Shown: positions 17,692-29,109, numbered from the stretch's first letter. The stretch: DNA of 64,000 nucleotides from Mycobacterium sp. E183 (GCF_001667735.1 NZ_LZJN01000136.1:48951-112950); one strand, 5' to 3'. Program-made: numbers and translations. The notes: generated by a model not told the origin, from the sequence alone.

Positions 17692-18542
17692 GCTCGGGAC
17701 GCCGGGTCCAGGGCGTCGCGCAACGCGTCACCCATCATCATGAACGCCAGGACCGTGATCGCCAACGCGCCGGCCGGGTAGAACAGAATCGGCGAGCCCG
17801 CCCGCAGCCGCGTCTGGGCGAGGTTGATGTCGCCACCCCAGGAGACCACCGTCGGCGGCAGCCCGACGCCCAGGTAGGACAGCGTGGCTTCGGTGACGAT
17901 GAAGGCGCCCAGGGCGATGGTGGCCATCGCGATGACCGGGCCCAGTGCGTTGGGCAGCGCGTGGCGCAGCAGTATCTGAAAGCGACTCAGCCCCAATGCT
18001 TTCGCGGCGAGCACGTAATCGCTGGCGCGCACGGAGAGCACCGATCCGCGGGCGATGCGGGCCACCTGTGGCCAGCCGAACAAGGCGAGGATGGCGATGA
18101 CGGTCCACACCGTGCGGTGGTGCATGACCTGCATGAGCACGATGGCCGCCAACAGCAGCGGCAGGCCGAAGAAGACGTCGCTGACGCGGGAGACCAGCGT
18201 GTCGACCCAGCCCCCGTAGAAGCCGGCCAGCGCGCCGAGCGCGCCGCCGACGACGAACACCACGATCGCGGCCCCCAGGCCGACGGTGACCGAGGCCCGC
18301 GCGCCGTAGACGGTGCGGGCGTAGACGTCGTGGCCTTGCAGGTCCGTGCCGAACCAGTGCGCGCCCGATGGCGGAAGCAGGCTCTGGCTGGGATCGGCGT
18401 AACTCGGGTCGGCCCCGGTGAACAACGCCGGAAACGTGGCGACCGCAACGATAAACAGGATCAGCAGGCCGGCGAAGACGAACTTCGGCCGGCCGCGCAG
18501 CCCCCGCCACGTGTCGCGCCAGAAGCCGCTGCGCTCAGCCAT
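17679..18542 (-). CDS. dppC: Dipeptide ABC transporter permease DppC
   Basis: A 287-residue binding-protein-dependent permease. Six hydrophobic segments are visible; the first is KFVFAGLLILFIVAVATFPA near residue 22. The EAA loop that docks on the ATPase is AAKALGLSRFQILLRHALPN. An OppC-type N-terminal domain is present. The ATG at 18542 is chosen because it gives an 8-base overlap with dppB and the usual MAERSGFW start. Second permease of the DppABCD system. Confidence 0.95.
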   Translation of the reverse strand: MAERSGFWRDTWRGLRGRPKFVFAGLLILFIVAVATFPALFTGADPSYADPSQSLLPPSGAHWFGTDLQGHDVYARTVYGARASVTVGLGAAIVVFVVGGALGALAGFYGGWVDTLVSRVSDVFFGLPLLLAAIVLMQVMHHRTVWTVIAILALFGWPQVARIARGSVLSVRASDYVLAAKALGLSRFQILLRHALPNALGPVIAMATIALGAFIVTEATLSYLGVGLPPTVVSWGGDINLAQTRLRAGSPILFYPAGALAITVLAFMMMGDALRDALDPASRAWRP

Positions 18543-19461
18543 ACCGGATCCTCGGATCCAGCGTGGCATACAGCAGGTCCACCGCGAGGTTGGTGATCAG
18601 GTAGATCAGCACCAGCACCGTCACGATCGACACCACGGTCGGCGCCTCCTGGCGGGTGACGGCCTGATACAACACACCGCCGACGCCGTGGATGTTGAAA
18701 ATTCCTTCCGTGACAATGGCTCCGCCCATCAGCGCCCCGAGGTCCGCCCCCAGGAACGTCACCACCGGGATCAGCGAATTGCGCAGGATGTGCACGGTCA
18801 CCACGCGCGGCCGGGACAACCCCTTTGCGGTGGCGGTGCGGACATGGTCGGCGTGCGCGTTGGCGGCGACCGCCGACCGGGTCAACCGCACCACGTAAGC
18901 GAACGACACCGAACCCAGCACGACGCCGGGTAGCAGCAGGCGCCCGATCGTCGACCTCTCGCCCACCGTGACCGGTGCGATGCCCAGCTTCACCCCGAAC
19001 ACGAACTGGGCCAGAAACCCCAGCACGAAGATGGGGACCGCGATGATGACGAGCCCCGCGATCAGGACGGTCGAGTCGAAGATCCCGCCGGTGCGCAGCC
19101 CGGCGATCACCCCGAAGCCGATGCCCAGCACCGCTTCGACGACCAGGGCGATCAGCGCCAGCCGCAGAGTCACCGGAAAGGCGTGTGCGAGAACGTCGCT
19201 CACCGGCAGCCCCGAGTAGGAGCGGCCCAAGTCACCGTGCAGGACGCCGCCGAGGTAGCGCAGGTACTGGACGATGAACGGGTCGTCGAGGTGGTAGCGG
19301 GCCCGAAGCTGCGCGGCGACCTCGGGCGTCAGCGGGCGGTCCCCGGCGATCGCGGCCACCGGGTCGCCGGGCAACAGGAACACCATGCCGTAGATCAGCA
19401 ACGTGGCGCCGAGGAAGACGGGAACCATGACGGCGATCCGGCGCGCGATGTAGGAACCCAT
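18535..19461 (-). CDS. dppB: Dipeptide ABC transporter permease DppB
   Basis: A 308-residue permease, the same length as in M. tuberculosis. The N-terminal signature MGSYIARRIAVMVPVFLGAT is typical of OppB/DppB proteins, followed by the large periplasmic loop (GDPVAAIAGDRPLTPEVAAQ) and five more helices. The EAA motif is ATAKGLSRPRVVTVHILRNS. It forms the membrane channel with DppC and lies 4 bases after dppA. Confidence 0.95.
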   Translation of the reverse strand: MGSYIARRIAVMVPVFLGATLLIYGMVFLLPGDPVAAIAGDRPLTPEVAAQLRARYHLDDPFIVQYLRYLGGVLHGDLGRSYSGLPVSDVLAHAFPVTLRLALIALVVEAVLGIGFGVIAGLRTGGIFDSTVLIAGLVIIAVPIFVLGFLAQFVFGVKLGIAPVTVGERSTIGRLLLPGVVLGSVSFAYVVRLTRSAVAANAHADHVRTATAKGLSRPRVVTVHILRNSLIPVVTFLGADLGALMGGAIVTEGIFNIHGVGGVLYQAVTRQEAPTVVSIVTVLVLIYLITNLAVDLLYATLDPRIRYG

Positions 19462-19465
19462 GCCG

Positions 19466-21085
19466 TTACGCCTTGACGATGTTCTCGTAGTCGGGCAGAC
19501 CGTTCCACGTGAGCTTGACGCCGCTCACCGGCGACGACCATCCGACCACCGCGATGTAGTACCACAGCGGCACGGCGGGCATGTCGCGCAACAGGATCCG
19601 CTGGGCCTTATTGACCAGCACGTCCGCCTGTTGCAGGTCGGGTGCGGCCTCGGCGGCGGCGAGGCCGGCGTCGAAGTCCCGGTTCGAGTATCCGACGTCG
19701 TTGGATCCCGCTCCGGTGGCGTACAGCGGGGCGAGGAACTCGATCATCGACGGGTAGTCGCCGATCCAGCCGGCGCGGAACGCGGTATCGATGGTGCGGT
19801 TGGTGATCTGGGTGCGGAAACCGGCGAACGTGGGGTGCGGCGCGCCGACGGCGTCGATGCCCAGCACGTTCTTGATGCTGTTGGCCACCGCGTCCACCCA
19901 CTCTTGATGGCCGCTGTCGGCGTTGTAGGCGATCAAGTAGCGCCCGCTCCACGGCGAGATCGCGTTGGCCTGCGCCCAGAGTTGGCGGGCCCGTTCGGGA
20001 TTGAAGTCCAATGCGTCGTTGCCCGGGATGTGCGGATCGAATCCGGGCAACGAGCTCGCGGTGAAGTCGCGGGCAGGGCTGCGGGTGGCGTTGAAGATCT
20101 GCCGGCAGATCTGTGGCCGGTTGATCGCAGCCGACAACGCCAACCGGCGCAGCCGGCCTTCTTCGCCGCCGAAATGCGGCAGCCGCAGTGGCGTGTCGAG
20201 CGATTGGCTGACCGCGACCGGTCCACTGGCCGCGTTGCCGCCCAGGTCACGCTTGTAGATTGTGAGTGCACTCGACGGAATCGTGTCCAGCACATCGAGA
20301 TTGCCCGACAGCAGGTCGGCGTAGGCGGTGTCGAGGTTGGCGTAGAACTCGAACCGCAGGCCCTTGTTGTGGGGCTTGCGATTGCCGTGGTAGTCGGGGT
20401 TGGGTTTCAGGTCGATCTTGACGTTGTGTTCCCAGGCCGGCCCGTCGGGACCGTCAGCCAACTCGTAGGGGCCGTTGCCGACCGGGTTGCGGCCGAACGC
20501 GGCCATGTCCCGAAAAGCCCTTTCCGGCAACGGGTAGAAGGCATTGTGTCCCAGCCGCAACGTGAAGTCGACGGTCGGCGCCTTGAGCCGCACGTCGAAC
20601 TCGAGATCGTTGACGACTTGCAGCCCGGACATGGTGGTCCGGGCCGGCTTCCCGTCTGCGGTCAGGGCGGCGACCTCGTCATACCCGACGATCGGGCTGA
20701 AAAAGCTTTGTTGCAGTTGGGCATTGGTGCTCAGCGCGCCGTAATTCCACGCGTCGACGAACGAATGGGCCGTCACCGGCGAGCCGTCGGTGAACTTCCA
20801 GCCGGGCTTGAGCAAGATCCGGTAGTTGACGTTGTCGGTGGTCTCGACCGACCGCGCCACTTCCGGTGAGGGTTTGCCTGCGGCGTCATAGGACACCAAG
20901 CCGGCGAACAGCCGATCCAGGATTCGCCCGCCGAGGCTGTCGTTCGTGCCGGTCGGAACCAGCGGGTTCGGCGGTTCCCCGCCGTTGACCACCACCAGCT
21001 CGGGGCTCAGGGCCCCGCCGCCGCAACCCGTGAGCGCGGCGAGCGCCACGACCACGGTGGCCGCCACGGCCCGCATCCGGTGCAT
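19466..21085 (-). CDS. dppA: Dipeptide-binding lipoprotein DppA
   Basis: A 539-residue solute-binding protein of family 5 (peptide/haem). A lipoprotein signal peptide ends in lipobox LTGC with Cys near residue 21, so it is anchored to the outer face of the membrane. The SBP_bac_5 body contains LAGLVSYDAAGKPSPEVARS-like and VGNGPYELADGPDG motifs and DFNPERARQLWAQA. It delivers ligand to DppBC. First gene of the operon; about 37 bases separate it from a divergent gene. Confidence 0.95.
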   Translation of the reverse strand: MHRMRAVAATVVVALAALTGCGGGALSPELVVVNGGEPPNPLVPTGTNDSLGGRILDRLFAGLVSYDAAGKPSPEVARSVETTDNVNYRILLKPGWKFTDGSPVTAHSFVDAWNYGALSTNAQLQQSFFSPIVGYDEVAALTADGKPARTTMSGLQVVNDLEFDVRLKAPTVDFTLRLGHNAFYPLPERAFRDMAAFGRNPVGNGPYELADGPDGPAWEHNVKIDLKPNPDYHGNRKPHNKGLRFEFYANLDTAYADLLSGNLDVLDTIPSSALTIYKRDLGGNAASGPVAVSQSLDTPLRLPHFGGEEGRLRRLALSAAINRPQICRQIFNATRSPARDFTASSLPGFDPHIPGNDALDFNPERARQLWAQANAISPWSGRYLIAYNADSGHQEWVDAVANSIKNVLGIDAVGAPHPTFAGFRTQITNRTIDTAFRAGWIGDYPSMIEFLAPLYATGAGSNDVGYSNRDFDAGLAAAEAAPDLQQADVLVNKAQRILLRDMPAVPLWYYIAVVGWSSPVSGVKLTWNGLPDYENIVKA

Positions 21086-21122
21086 GACCCGACCCTAGGG
21101 CCTGCCGCGCAGCGGCGGTGAA

Positions 21123-21938
21123 GTGCCCGCACGGGCTTCGGCGACCTACGATCCCGTGGTGGTCGTCGCGTATCTTGCCTCCGCCGAGGATTCCGCCGTG
21201 CACGCGGGCGGGCTGATGTTCTTGCTCGGCCTCCCGACGGCCGGCTTGATCTGTCTGGTGATCGGGCTGTGGGAGCTCTCGCGTGGCCGCCGAAAGCAAC
21301 CCCCGCCCGCCTACCCGTATCCCCCGGGCCCGCCACCGCAGGCGATCGGCTACCCCGGTTGGCCCCATCCCGGTTACCCGCCCGGGGCCCCGCCGCGGCC
21401 GCGGACGAGCAAGTCCGCCACCACGCTGATCACCGTCGGTTTGGTCTTGGTGGCGCTGGGCGGGTTCGGGATCGTCAGCCACGCCGCGCGCGCGATCTCG
21501 AGCCAAAAGGACGAGTCCTTGCTGCGGGTGGGCGATTGCATCAGCGAAAGTGATTACCGGGCAAACCGTTTCGACGCCCGCCTGATCAGCGGCTGTAGCG
21601 ACCCCGCGGCGACTTACGAACTCGCGTTCAAGGGGAATGCCTCGGACAGCTGCCCCGACGGTAAACGGGAGCACTCGATCTACGAGCGTGCGAGCAACCA
21701 CTCGACGACACTGTGCTTTCTCATCAACCTGCAACAGGGCCGTTGCTATCTGTACATCAGCGACGGCGAAGCCGTGAGCCTGAGGCCGGGCGACTGCGGC
21801 GACTCAAACCGGGTACAGGTGAAAATCGTGCAGCGCATCGATGGCAGCACGGACAAAACCCAATGCCCGCAAGGGTCAAAGGGCGTCAGCTACCCGGAGC
21901 CGGCCCGCGTGTATTGCCTGGCGAGGGCCGACTCGTAA
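21123..21938 (+). CDS. Membrane-anchored protein with cysteine-rich extracellular domain (LppU-like)
   Basis: A 271-residue protein. There are two hydrophobic segments: LMFLLGLPTAGLICLVIGLW near residue 31 and TTLITVGLVLVALGGFGIVS near 99. Between them lies a Pro/Tyr/Gly-rich cytoplasmic stretch. The C-terminal domain after residue 130 (LLRVGDCISESD, GCSDPAATYELAF) has about seven cysteines and matches the LppU-type exported domain of actinobacterial membrane proteins. Function unknown. Start GTG 21123 is tentative; GTG codons at about 21156-21168 are alternatives. I do not recall a gene here in M. tuberculosis. Confidence 0.75.
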   Translation: MPARASATYDPVVVVAYLASAEDSAVHAGGLMFLLGLPTAGLICLVIGLWELSRGRRKQPPPAYPYPPGPPPQAIGYPGWPHPGYPPGAPPRPRTSKSATTLITVGLVLVALGGFGIVSHAARAISSQKDESLLRVGDCISESDYRANRFDARLISGCSDPAATYELAFKGNASDSCPDGKREHSIYERASNHSTTLCFLINLQQGRCYLYISDGEAVSLRPGDCGDSNRVQVKIVQRIDGSTDKTQCPQGSKGVSYPEPARVYCLARADS

Positions 21939-21944
21939 CGTCGC

Positions 21945-22487
21945 TCAGACGGGCGTCACCGGATGCACCTGCAGCGCGCAGGCGTCGATGGTGGCCGGCA
22001 CGCTCAGCACGACGGTCGTGTCCGGCGGATTGACCAGCAGATCGGTGTAGGTCGGGCACGGCTCGCCGTTCGCGTCGATGGCCACCCCCTCCACCACGGC
22101 CTGCGCCTGGGTGGACAGGGACAGGATCACGGTGGGCGGCACGTCGGCGCCGCCGGGTAGGCCGCCCATGTAGCCGCGCAGGGTGGGCTGGGCGTGGATC
22201 AGCGGTCCGCCGGACCCCGAGTCGACGCCGGGATATCCGGTCAGCGTGCAGGGCTCCGCGCCGCCGGCAAGGCTGAACACCAGCGTGGCCCCGCGGTGGC
22301 CCACGGCGGCCTGGGTCGGCGATGCGGTGACGGCGATCTGGTCCGACCAGCACGGGGTTGGTGCGTCGGCGGTGTCGATCGGGACGGCCCACGCCGCTGG
22401 CCCCGGCAGGGCGGCGGCCGCGTAAACCGTTGCGGCCGCGGCGAAGCTGGGAACGAGTCGGCGGATGCGCCGCCGCTGGCCGGGCAC
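21945..22487 (-). CDS. Secreted DUF4232 protein
   Basis: A 180-residue exported protein. The N-terminus is a basic region (MPGQRRRIRR) and hydrophobic core (LVPSFAAAATVYAAAALPG) ending near AWA-VP, a signal peptide. The mature part has the DUF4232 pattern: ATLVFSLAGGAEPCTLTGYPG, PPTVILSLSTQAQAVVEGVA, and CPTYTDLLVNPPDTT. Four cysteines probably form disulfides. DUF4232 proteins are envelope or secreted proteins of unknown role. Convergent with the LppU-like gene, 6 bases apart. Start GTG 22487. Confidence 0.82.
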   Translation of the reverse strand: MPGQRRRIRRLVPSFAAAATVYAAAALPGPAAWAVPIDTADAPTPCWSDQIAVTASPTQAAVGHRGATLVFSLAGGAEPCTLTGYPGVDSGSGGPLIHAQPTLRGYMGGLPGGADVPPTVILSLSTQAQAVVEGVAIDANGEPCPTYTDLLVNPPDTTVVLSVPATIDACALQVHPVTPV

Positions 22488-22600
22488 ACCGGTGATTATC
22501 CGTCATGGGGCTGCGGTTCGACCTGAATTTGAAGCTTCCCTTTTTACCTTGCGGCGTTAGGCTCTGACGGTTGACGAGCCTCGACACTAGGAGGAAGCCA

Positions 22601-24550
<1,950 letters not shown>

Positions 24551-24556
24551 CTCAGA

Positions 24557-25255
24557 TCAGGCCGGTAGCGGGGTGAACCCCGCGCCCGGCCGGTGCTTGG
24601 CGTTGACGTCGGCCAGGATCGCGTTGAACGACTGCACCACGGCCGGCGTGTGCAGCGGGATGTACTTGATGATGCAGGTCGGCAGGTTGTCGCTGAACGC
24701 CCCGTGGATCATGCCGACCAGCATGTTGTTCACCGTCACCGGCGCGCCGGAATCGCCGGGCTGCCCGCACACCTGCATGACGATCGTGCCGGGGTCCTGG
24801 CCCGGGCCCCAGGTGACGCCGCACGAGTTCCCGGTGGTGCGGCCCTGCTTGCAGGCGATCTCGCCGAAGGCCGGGTCCGGGCCCAGGCCGTTGATCGCGA
24901 AGCCGTTGTAGTTGGCCGTCGGTGTCACCTTCGCGGGATCGAACTTGATGACCGCGTAGTCCAGGTTGTCGTTGCCGGCCACCATGGTGCCCAGGGTGCC
25001 GGCGTTCTCCGCGCCCTCGGCGGCGACCTGCGCGCCCGGGCCGCCGCAGTGCGCCGAGGTGAAGCCGATCAGGTCTCCGGCGGTATCGCCCCCGATGGTC
25101 GTCAGGGTGCACATGGTGTCCCCGTTGATGACGATGCCGGCGCCGCCGCCCATCGGGATCCTGACATCGGCGGCCGCGGCGCGCACGGGGTAGCCCACCA
25201 GGACCAGGAGCGCCGCCCCCATTGCCGCCACGAAGCACCGGTGCGCCGTCTGCAC
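24557..25255 (-). CDS. Secreted chymotrypsin-like serine protease (Rv3668c type)
   Basis: A 232-residue exported S1-family protease, the same length as Rv3668c. A signal peptide (residues 1-32, VAAMGAALLVLVGYPVRAAA) precedes a mature domain with the triad: His in FTSAHCGG, Asp in NLDYAVIKF, Ser in CGQPGDSGAPV. Cysteine pairs around TLTTI/AHC and CKQ/CGV fit the actinobacterial protease disulfides. No prodomain, so maturation differs from alpha-lytic protease. GTG start at 25255. Convergent with acs. Confidence 0.9.
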   Translation of the reverse strand: MQTAHRCFVAAMGAALLVLVGYPVRAAAADVRIPMGGGAGIVINGDTMCTLTTIGGDTAGDLIGFTSAHCGGPGAQVAAEGAENAGTLGTMVAGNDNLDYAVIKFDPAKVTPTANYNGFAINGLGPDPAFGEIACKQGRTTGNSCGVTWGPGQDPGTIVMQVCGQPGDSGAPVTVNNMLVGMIHGAFSDNLPTCIIKYIPLHTPAVVQSFNAILADVNAKHRPGAGFTPLPA

Positions 25256-25585
25256 AGCACCACTCCCATCGACAGGCCGGACCCGGACCGGCTTGGCCAG
25301 TCTAGTCGGCCGGGCCCCTCGCCCGCCGTGCCCAGCGCGGCCCGCGGGGCGATGGCCTCGGGGCGGTGTGATGCGGCAACGGCCCGCCTCGCGCGTGGGC
25401 TCCCGGCAAAGGGCCTGGTTCGGCGCGTTCCGATCGGGTATCAGTTGGCCGACGGGCCGGAGACGGCCTGGTCGACCCGGACCCGGACGTGGCCGGCTTC
25501 GGCTGGCCTCGTCTGGCCCGGCGGCGCATGGCAACATGAACCGCGACGACAGCGAGCCGGGCAGTGACGAAAGAGGGGACCGTCT
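25256..25585. other. Divergent intergenic region, protease and holin-X gene
   Basis: About 330 bases between divergent starts. There is no credible gene: frames here give Arg/Pro-rich, low-complexity translations. A GAAAGAGGGGACCGTCT stretch just before GTG 25586 supplies the ribosome site for the plus-strand gene. I see no operator-like repeat. Confidence 0.45.
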
Positions 25586-26113
25586 GTGAGCAAAGCCGAT
25601 GGCAAGAACGGTGTGCCCAGCACCCTGACCACGATCCCCCTCGCCGACCCGCACGCCCGCCCCGCGGAGCCGTCGATCGGTGACCTGATCAAGGACGCGA
25701 CCACCCAGGTGTCCACGCTGGTGCGCGCCGAGGTGGAGCTGGCCCGCGCGGAGATCACCCGCGATGTCAAGAAAGGCCTGACCGGCAGCGTCTTCTTCAT
25801 CGCCGCGCTGGTGGTGCTGTTCTACTCCACCTTCTTTTTCTTCTTCTTCGTGGCCGAGCTGCTCGACACCTGGCTGTGGCGCTGGGCGGCTTTCCTGATC
25901 GTGTTCGGAATTCAGGTGGTGGTCGGGGCCGTGCTGGCCCTGCTGGGCTTCCTCAAGGTGCGCCGGATCCGCGGGCCGCGGGAGACCATCGAGTCGGTCA
26001 AGGAGACGCGCACCGCACTTACCCCGGGTCACGACAAGGCGCAGGGCGCGGTCAGGCAGCTCGATGGGCGCGGGAAGCACGAGAAGCCCGAATCCGATCC
26101 GTCGGGTTGGTAA
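25586..26113 (+). CDS. Actinobacterial phage-holin-superfamily membrane protein (Rv3669 type)
   Basis: A 175-residue membrane protein of the holin-X (PF07332) family, which in actinobacteria is a cellular rather than a phage gene. An amphipathic helix (LIKDATTQVSTLVRAEVELA) precedes two helices, SVFFIAALVVLFYSTFFFFF and AAFLIVFGIQVVVGAVLALL, and a charged tail (RRIRGPRETIESVKETRTAL). A run of phenylalanines in the first helix is notable. Its stop abuts the ATG of ephE, so the two are an operon. Function unknown. Confidence 0.88.
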   Translation: MSKADGKNGVPSTLTTIPLADPHARPAEPSIGDLIKDATTQVSTLVRAEVELARAEITRDVKKGLTGSVFFIAALVVLFYSTFFFFFFVAELLDTWLWRWAAFLIVFGIQVVVGAVLALLGFLKVRRIRGPRETIESVKETRTALTPGHDKAQGAVRQLDGRGKHEKPESDPSGW

Positions 26114-27067
26114 ATGGCACCGCCGGACCCGTCGGTAACCCGCATCGACGGGCCGTGGCGGCATTTCGACGTGCACGCCAACGGGATCCGGTTCCATGTC
26201 GTGGAGGCGCTGCCCGCCGACACCGACTCGGCCGCGCCGCCCACGGCCCGACCGCTGGTGATGCTGCTGCATGGTTTCGGTTCGTTCTGGTGGTCGTGGC
26301 GCCATCAGCTGCGGGGACTGACCGGGGCGCGGGTGGTCGCGGTCGACCTTCGTGGCTACGGCGGCAGCGATAAGCCGCCCCGGGGCTACGACGGCTGGAC
26401 GCTGGCCGGCGACACCGCGGGCCTCATCCGCGCGCTGGGCCACTCCTCGGCGACGCTGGTCGGCCACGCCGACGGCGGGCTGGCGTGCTGGGCCACCGCG
26501 CTGCTGCACGCGCGGTTGGTGTCGGCCATCGCGCTGGTCAGTTCCCCGCACCCCGCGGCCCTGCGCCGGTCCACGCTGACCCGCCGCGACCAGGGTTACG
26601 CGCTGTTGGCGACGCTGCTGCGCTACCAGGTGCCCGTGTGGCCGGAACGGCTGCTGACCCGCGACAACGGGGCCGAGATCGAGCGCCTCGTCCGCAGCCG
26701 CAGCTGCGCGAAATGGGTTGCCTCCGAAGACTTTTCCGAAGCCATCCGCTACCAGCGGCTGGCGATCCAGATTCCCTCGGCGGCGCACTGCGCGCTGGAA
26801 TATCAGCGTTGGGCGGTGCGCAGCCAACTGCGTGATGAGGGCCGGCGATTCATGAAGTCGATGAGCCGGCAGCTCGGCGTGCCTCTGCTACACCTGCGCG
26901 GCGAGGCCGACCCCTACGTACTGGCCGACCCGGTCGACCGGACGCAGCGTTATGCCCCGCAGGGGCGTTACGTATCCGTCGCCGGCGCAGGGCATTTCAG
27001 CCACGAGGAGGCGCCGGAGGAAATCAACCGGCACTTGATGCGGTTCCTGGACTCCGTGGTCAGCTGA
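26114..27067 (+). CDS. ephE: Alpha/beta hydrolase, epoxide hydrolase family (EphE)
   Basis: A 317-residue alpha/beta hydrolase. The oxyanion motif is LLHGFGSFWW, the nucleophile elbow VGHADGGLACW has Asp in place of Ser as in epoxide hydrolases, and the catalytic His is in GAGHFSHEEAPEEI. A cap domain lies between residues about 140 and 230. It would open epoxides to diols through an alkyl-enzyme ester; the substrate is unknown. The ATG at 26114 directly follows the upstream stop. Convergent with marP, with an 8-base overlap at the 3' ends. Confidence 0.9.
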   Translation: MAPPDPSVTRIDGPWRHFDVHANGIRFHVVEALPADTDSAAPPTARPLVMLLHGFGSFWWSWRHQLRGLTGARVVAVDLRGYGGSDKPPRGYDGWTLAGDTAGLIRALGHSSATLVGHADGGLACWATALLHARLVSAIALVSSPHPAALRRSTLTRRDQGYALLATLLRYQVPVWPERLLTRDNGAEIERLVRSRSCAKWVASEDFSEAIRYQRLAIQIPSAAHCALEYQRWAVRSQLRDEGRRFMKSMSRQLGVPLLHLRGEADPYVLADPVDRTQRYAPQGRYVSVAGAGHFSHEEAPEEINRHLMRFLDSVVS

Positions 27068-28253
27068 CGCAGGCGCCGGTGGTGACCTGTTGGGTGTCGC
27101 CGATCTTGGCGAGCTGACTGTTCACCTCGTCGGCAGTCAACACGAACCCGGTGTCGGGGTCGTCGACGGCGGCACCGAACACGACGCCGAGCACCTGACC
27201 GTTCAGGTCGATCAATGGCCCGCCCGAATTCCCTTGCTCCACATTGGCTCTGATGGTGTAGACGTCGCGGGTGACCGGGGCGGGGTCGCGGTAGATGTCG
27301 GGGCCGCTGAGCTTGATGACCTCGCGGATGCGGGCCGGGGTGGCGGTGAAGTTGCCGCCGCCGGGATAACCGAGCACCACGACGCTGGTACCGGTTTTCG
27401 CCTCGGTCTGCGCGAAGGCCAACGGCGGGGGCGGCAGGTTGGGGACGGCGAGGATCGCGATGTCGACCGACGGGTCGTAGGACACGACGGTGGCGTCCAG
27501 CGGGCTTCCGCTGGCGTAGATCTGCACGCTGTTGGAGCCGGCCACCACGTGCGCGTTGGTCATCACACGGTCGGGTGCGACCACAAACCCACTGCCCTCC
27601 AACACTTTCTGGCAACTCGGCGCCAGGCTGCGCACCTTGACAACGCTGGGCGCGGTGGACTGAACCACCGGATTGTTGGCCAGCGCAGGGTCCGGCGAGG
27701 CGACCGGGATCACCGGGGTGCGGCTGAACGGCTCCAGCACCGCGGGCAGGCCCGAGGTGTTCAGCAGCGCCGAAAGCCGTTTGGGCACCGTCTTCAGCCA
27801 CGGCGGGGCGACCTCGTTGACCTGGGCCAGCACCCGCGAGCCGCGGACCGCGGCGGCCAGCTCCGGCTGGTCCTTGGACTGCGTCAGCGGCGTGGCCAGC
27901 AACCAGGCCGCGGTCAAGACCACCACCAACTGGACGCCCACCCCGATGAACGAGTCGACCGTGCGGATGGTGCGGCTGCGGATCGCGCCGCGCACCGCCC
28001 GTCCAAGCACAACTCCGGCGACCTCGCCGATGACCACCAGCGCGAGGATCAAGAACAGGGCGGCGAACAGCTTGGCCCGCGGCGCCGCGATGTGGCTGAC
28101 CAGGTGGGGCGCCAGCAGCACACCCGCGATCGCGCCCAGCAACACCCCGACGAACGAGAACAGTGAGCCCACCGCGCCGGACCGCCAGCCCGAGACGGCC
28201 GCGATGAAGGCGACCGACAGCACGGCGATGTCCAGCCACTGGGACGGGGTCAT
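27060..28253 (-). CDS. marP: Membrane serine protease MarP (acid resistance)
   Basis: A 397-residue protein, the same length as M. tuberculosis MarP. Four N-terminal helices (CvpA-like, residues 5-135) are followed by a periplasmic trypsin-like domain. The triad is visible: His in VMTNAHVVAG, Asp in DPSVDIAIL, Ser in VEQGNSGGPLID. Cys in SCQKVLEG and the penultimate-region Cys in GACVS correspond to the redox disulfide that stabilises the active form. MarP is required for intrabacterial pH homeostasis and cleaves the peptidoglycan hydrolase RipA. ATG 28253 (MTPSQWLDI) matches the family; ATG 28268 would give an ATGA overlap with the Nudix gene. Confidence 0.95.
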   Translation of the reverse strand: MTPSQWLDIAVLSVAFIAAVSGWRSGAVGSLFSFVGVLLGAIAGVLLAPHLVSHIAAPRAKLFAALFLILALVVIGEVAGVVLGRAVRGAIRSRTIRTVDSFIGVGVQLVVVLTAAWLLATPLTQSKDQPELAAAVRGSRVLAQVNEVAPPWLKTVPKRLSALLNTSGLPAVLEPFSRTPVIPVASPDPALANNPVVQSTAPSVVKVRSLAPSCQKVLEGSGFVVAPDRVMTNAHVVAGSNSVQIYASGSPLDATVVSYDPSVDIAILAVPNLPPPPLAFAQTEAKTGTSVVVLGYPGGGNFTATPARIREVIKLSGPDIYRDPAPVTRDVYTIRANVEQGNSGGPLIDLNGQVLGVVFGAAVDDPDTGFVLTADEVNSQLAKIGDTQQVTTGACVS

Positions 28254-28264
28254 CGAGTTCATGT

Positions 28265-29080
28265 TCATCGGTGGGCACCACCCTGGTCGCCGACCAGCGC
28301 CATCGCCGCGTCCAATTCGCGGACGTCGGTGGTGTCCCAGGGCTGGGCCCAGCCGGCGACGTCGAGCATCGCACAAATCACCTGGCCAGTGAATCCCCAA
28401 ACCAGCATCTCATTCAGCAGAAACGCCGGTCCGGCCCACCGGCGCCCGAGGTCGCCCCGATACACCATCAGCCGGTTGGCCGGATTGATGAAGGCGCGCA
28501 ACGGAACTCGCGCGACGATCGCGGTTTCGGCCTCGTTGACGACGGCCACCGGACCCGGATCCGGCGAGTAGGCCAGCACCGGGACGACGTGAAACCGCGA
28601 CGGCGCGATGAACGTGCGTTCCATAGTGACCAGGGGGCGCAACCGGGAGACGTCGATCCCGGTCTCCTCCTGAGCTTCCCGCAGGGCGGTGGCCACCGGG
28701 CCGTCGTCCGTCGGATCGGAGGCTCCGCCGGGGAACGCGGCCTGGCCCGCGTGGTGGCGCAGCGTGGAGGCCCGCACGGTGACCAGCAAGTCGGCGTCGT
28801 CGGGGACGCCGCCGTCGGCCGCCGCGGACTCCGGCCCGGAGAACAACACCAGGACGGCGGCTTCCCGGCCGCTGCCGCGCAGCGCCGATACCGCCTTGCC
28901 GGTGATTAAGGCCAGCACGTCGGCCGGCAGCCGGCGCCGGTACGCCTCCGGCATCCGCTCGACGTTATCGACCAGGGGGCGCAGCCACGGCGGGGAGGCG
29001 TCGGGCGTCAGGGGAAGCGCCCCGCGCGCGGGGCCCTGGGCCGCACCGCCCGCGGGCGGGGGCGTGCCCCCAACACTCAC
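28265..29080 (-). CDS. Nudix hydrolase, CoA diphosphatase-like (Rv3672c type)
   Basis: A 271-residue Nudix protein. The Nudix box ALREAQEETGID follows GGASDPTD, and just before it is the NudL/UPF0035 motif RASTLRHHAGQAAFPGG that marks coenzyme A diphosphatases. The first acidic residue of the Nudix box is Asp rather than Glu. Predicted to cleave CoA or acyl-CoA to phosphopantetheine and 3',5'-ADP; the substrate is inferred. I chose GTG 29080 because GGAG lies 6 nt upstream; a TTG at 29101 has no ribosome site. In a run nth, thioredoxin, Nudix, marP on one strand. Confidence 0.87.
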   Translation of the reverse strand: MSVGGTPPPAGGAAQGPARGALPLTPDASPPWLRPLVDNVERMPEAYRRRLPADVLALITGKAVSALRGSGREAAVLVLFSGPESAAADGGVPDDADLLVTVRASTLRHHAGQAAFPGGASDPTDDGPVATALREAQEETGIDVSRLRPLVTMERTFIAPSRFHVVPVLAYSPDPGPVAVVNEAETAIVARVPLRAFINPANRLMVYRGDLGRRWAGPAFLLNEMLVWGFTGQVICAMLDVAGWAQPWDTTDVRELDAAMALVGDQGGAHR

Positions 29081-29109
29081 CGGGCGCTCCAGTCGGTCCA
29101 ATTTTCGGC

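Noticed and set aside
25586..26113. Prophage holin
   Set aside because: The holin-X family is a conserved chromosomal gene in actinobacteria and no phage genes surround it.
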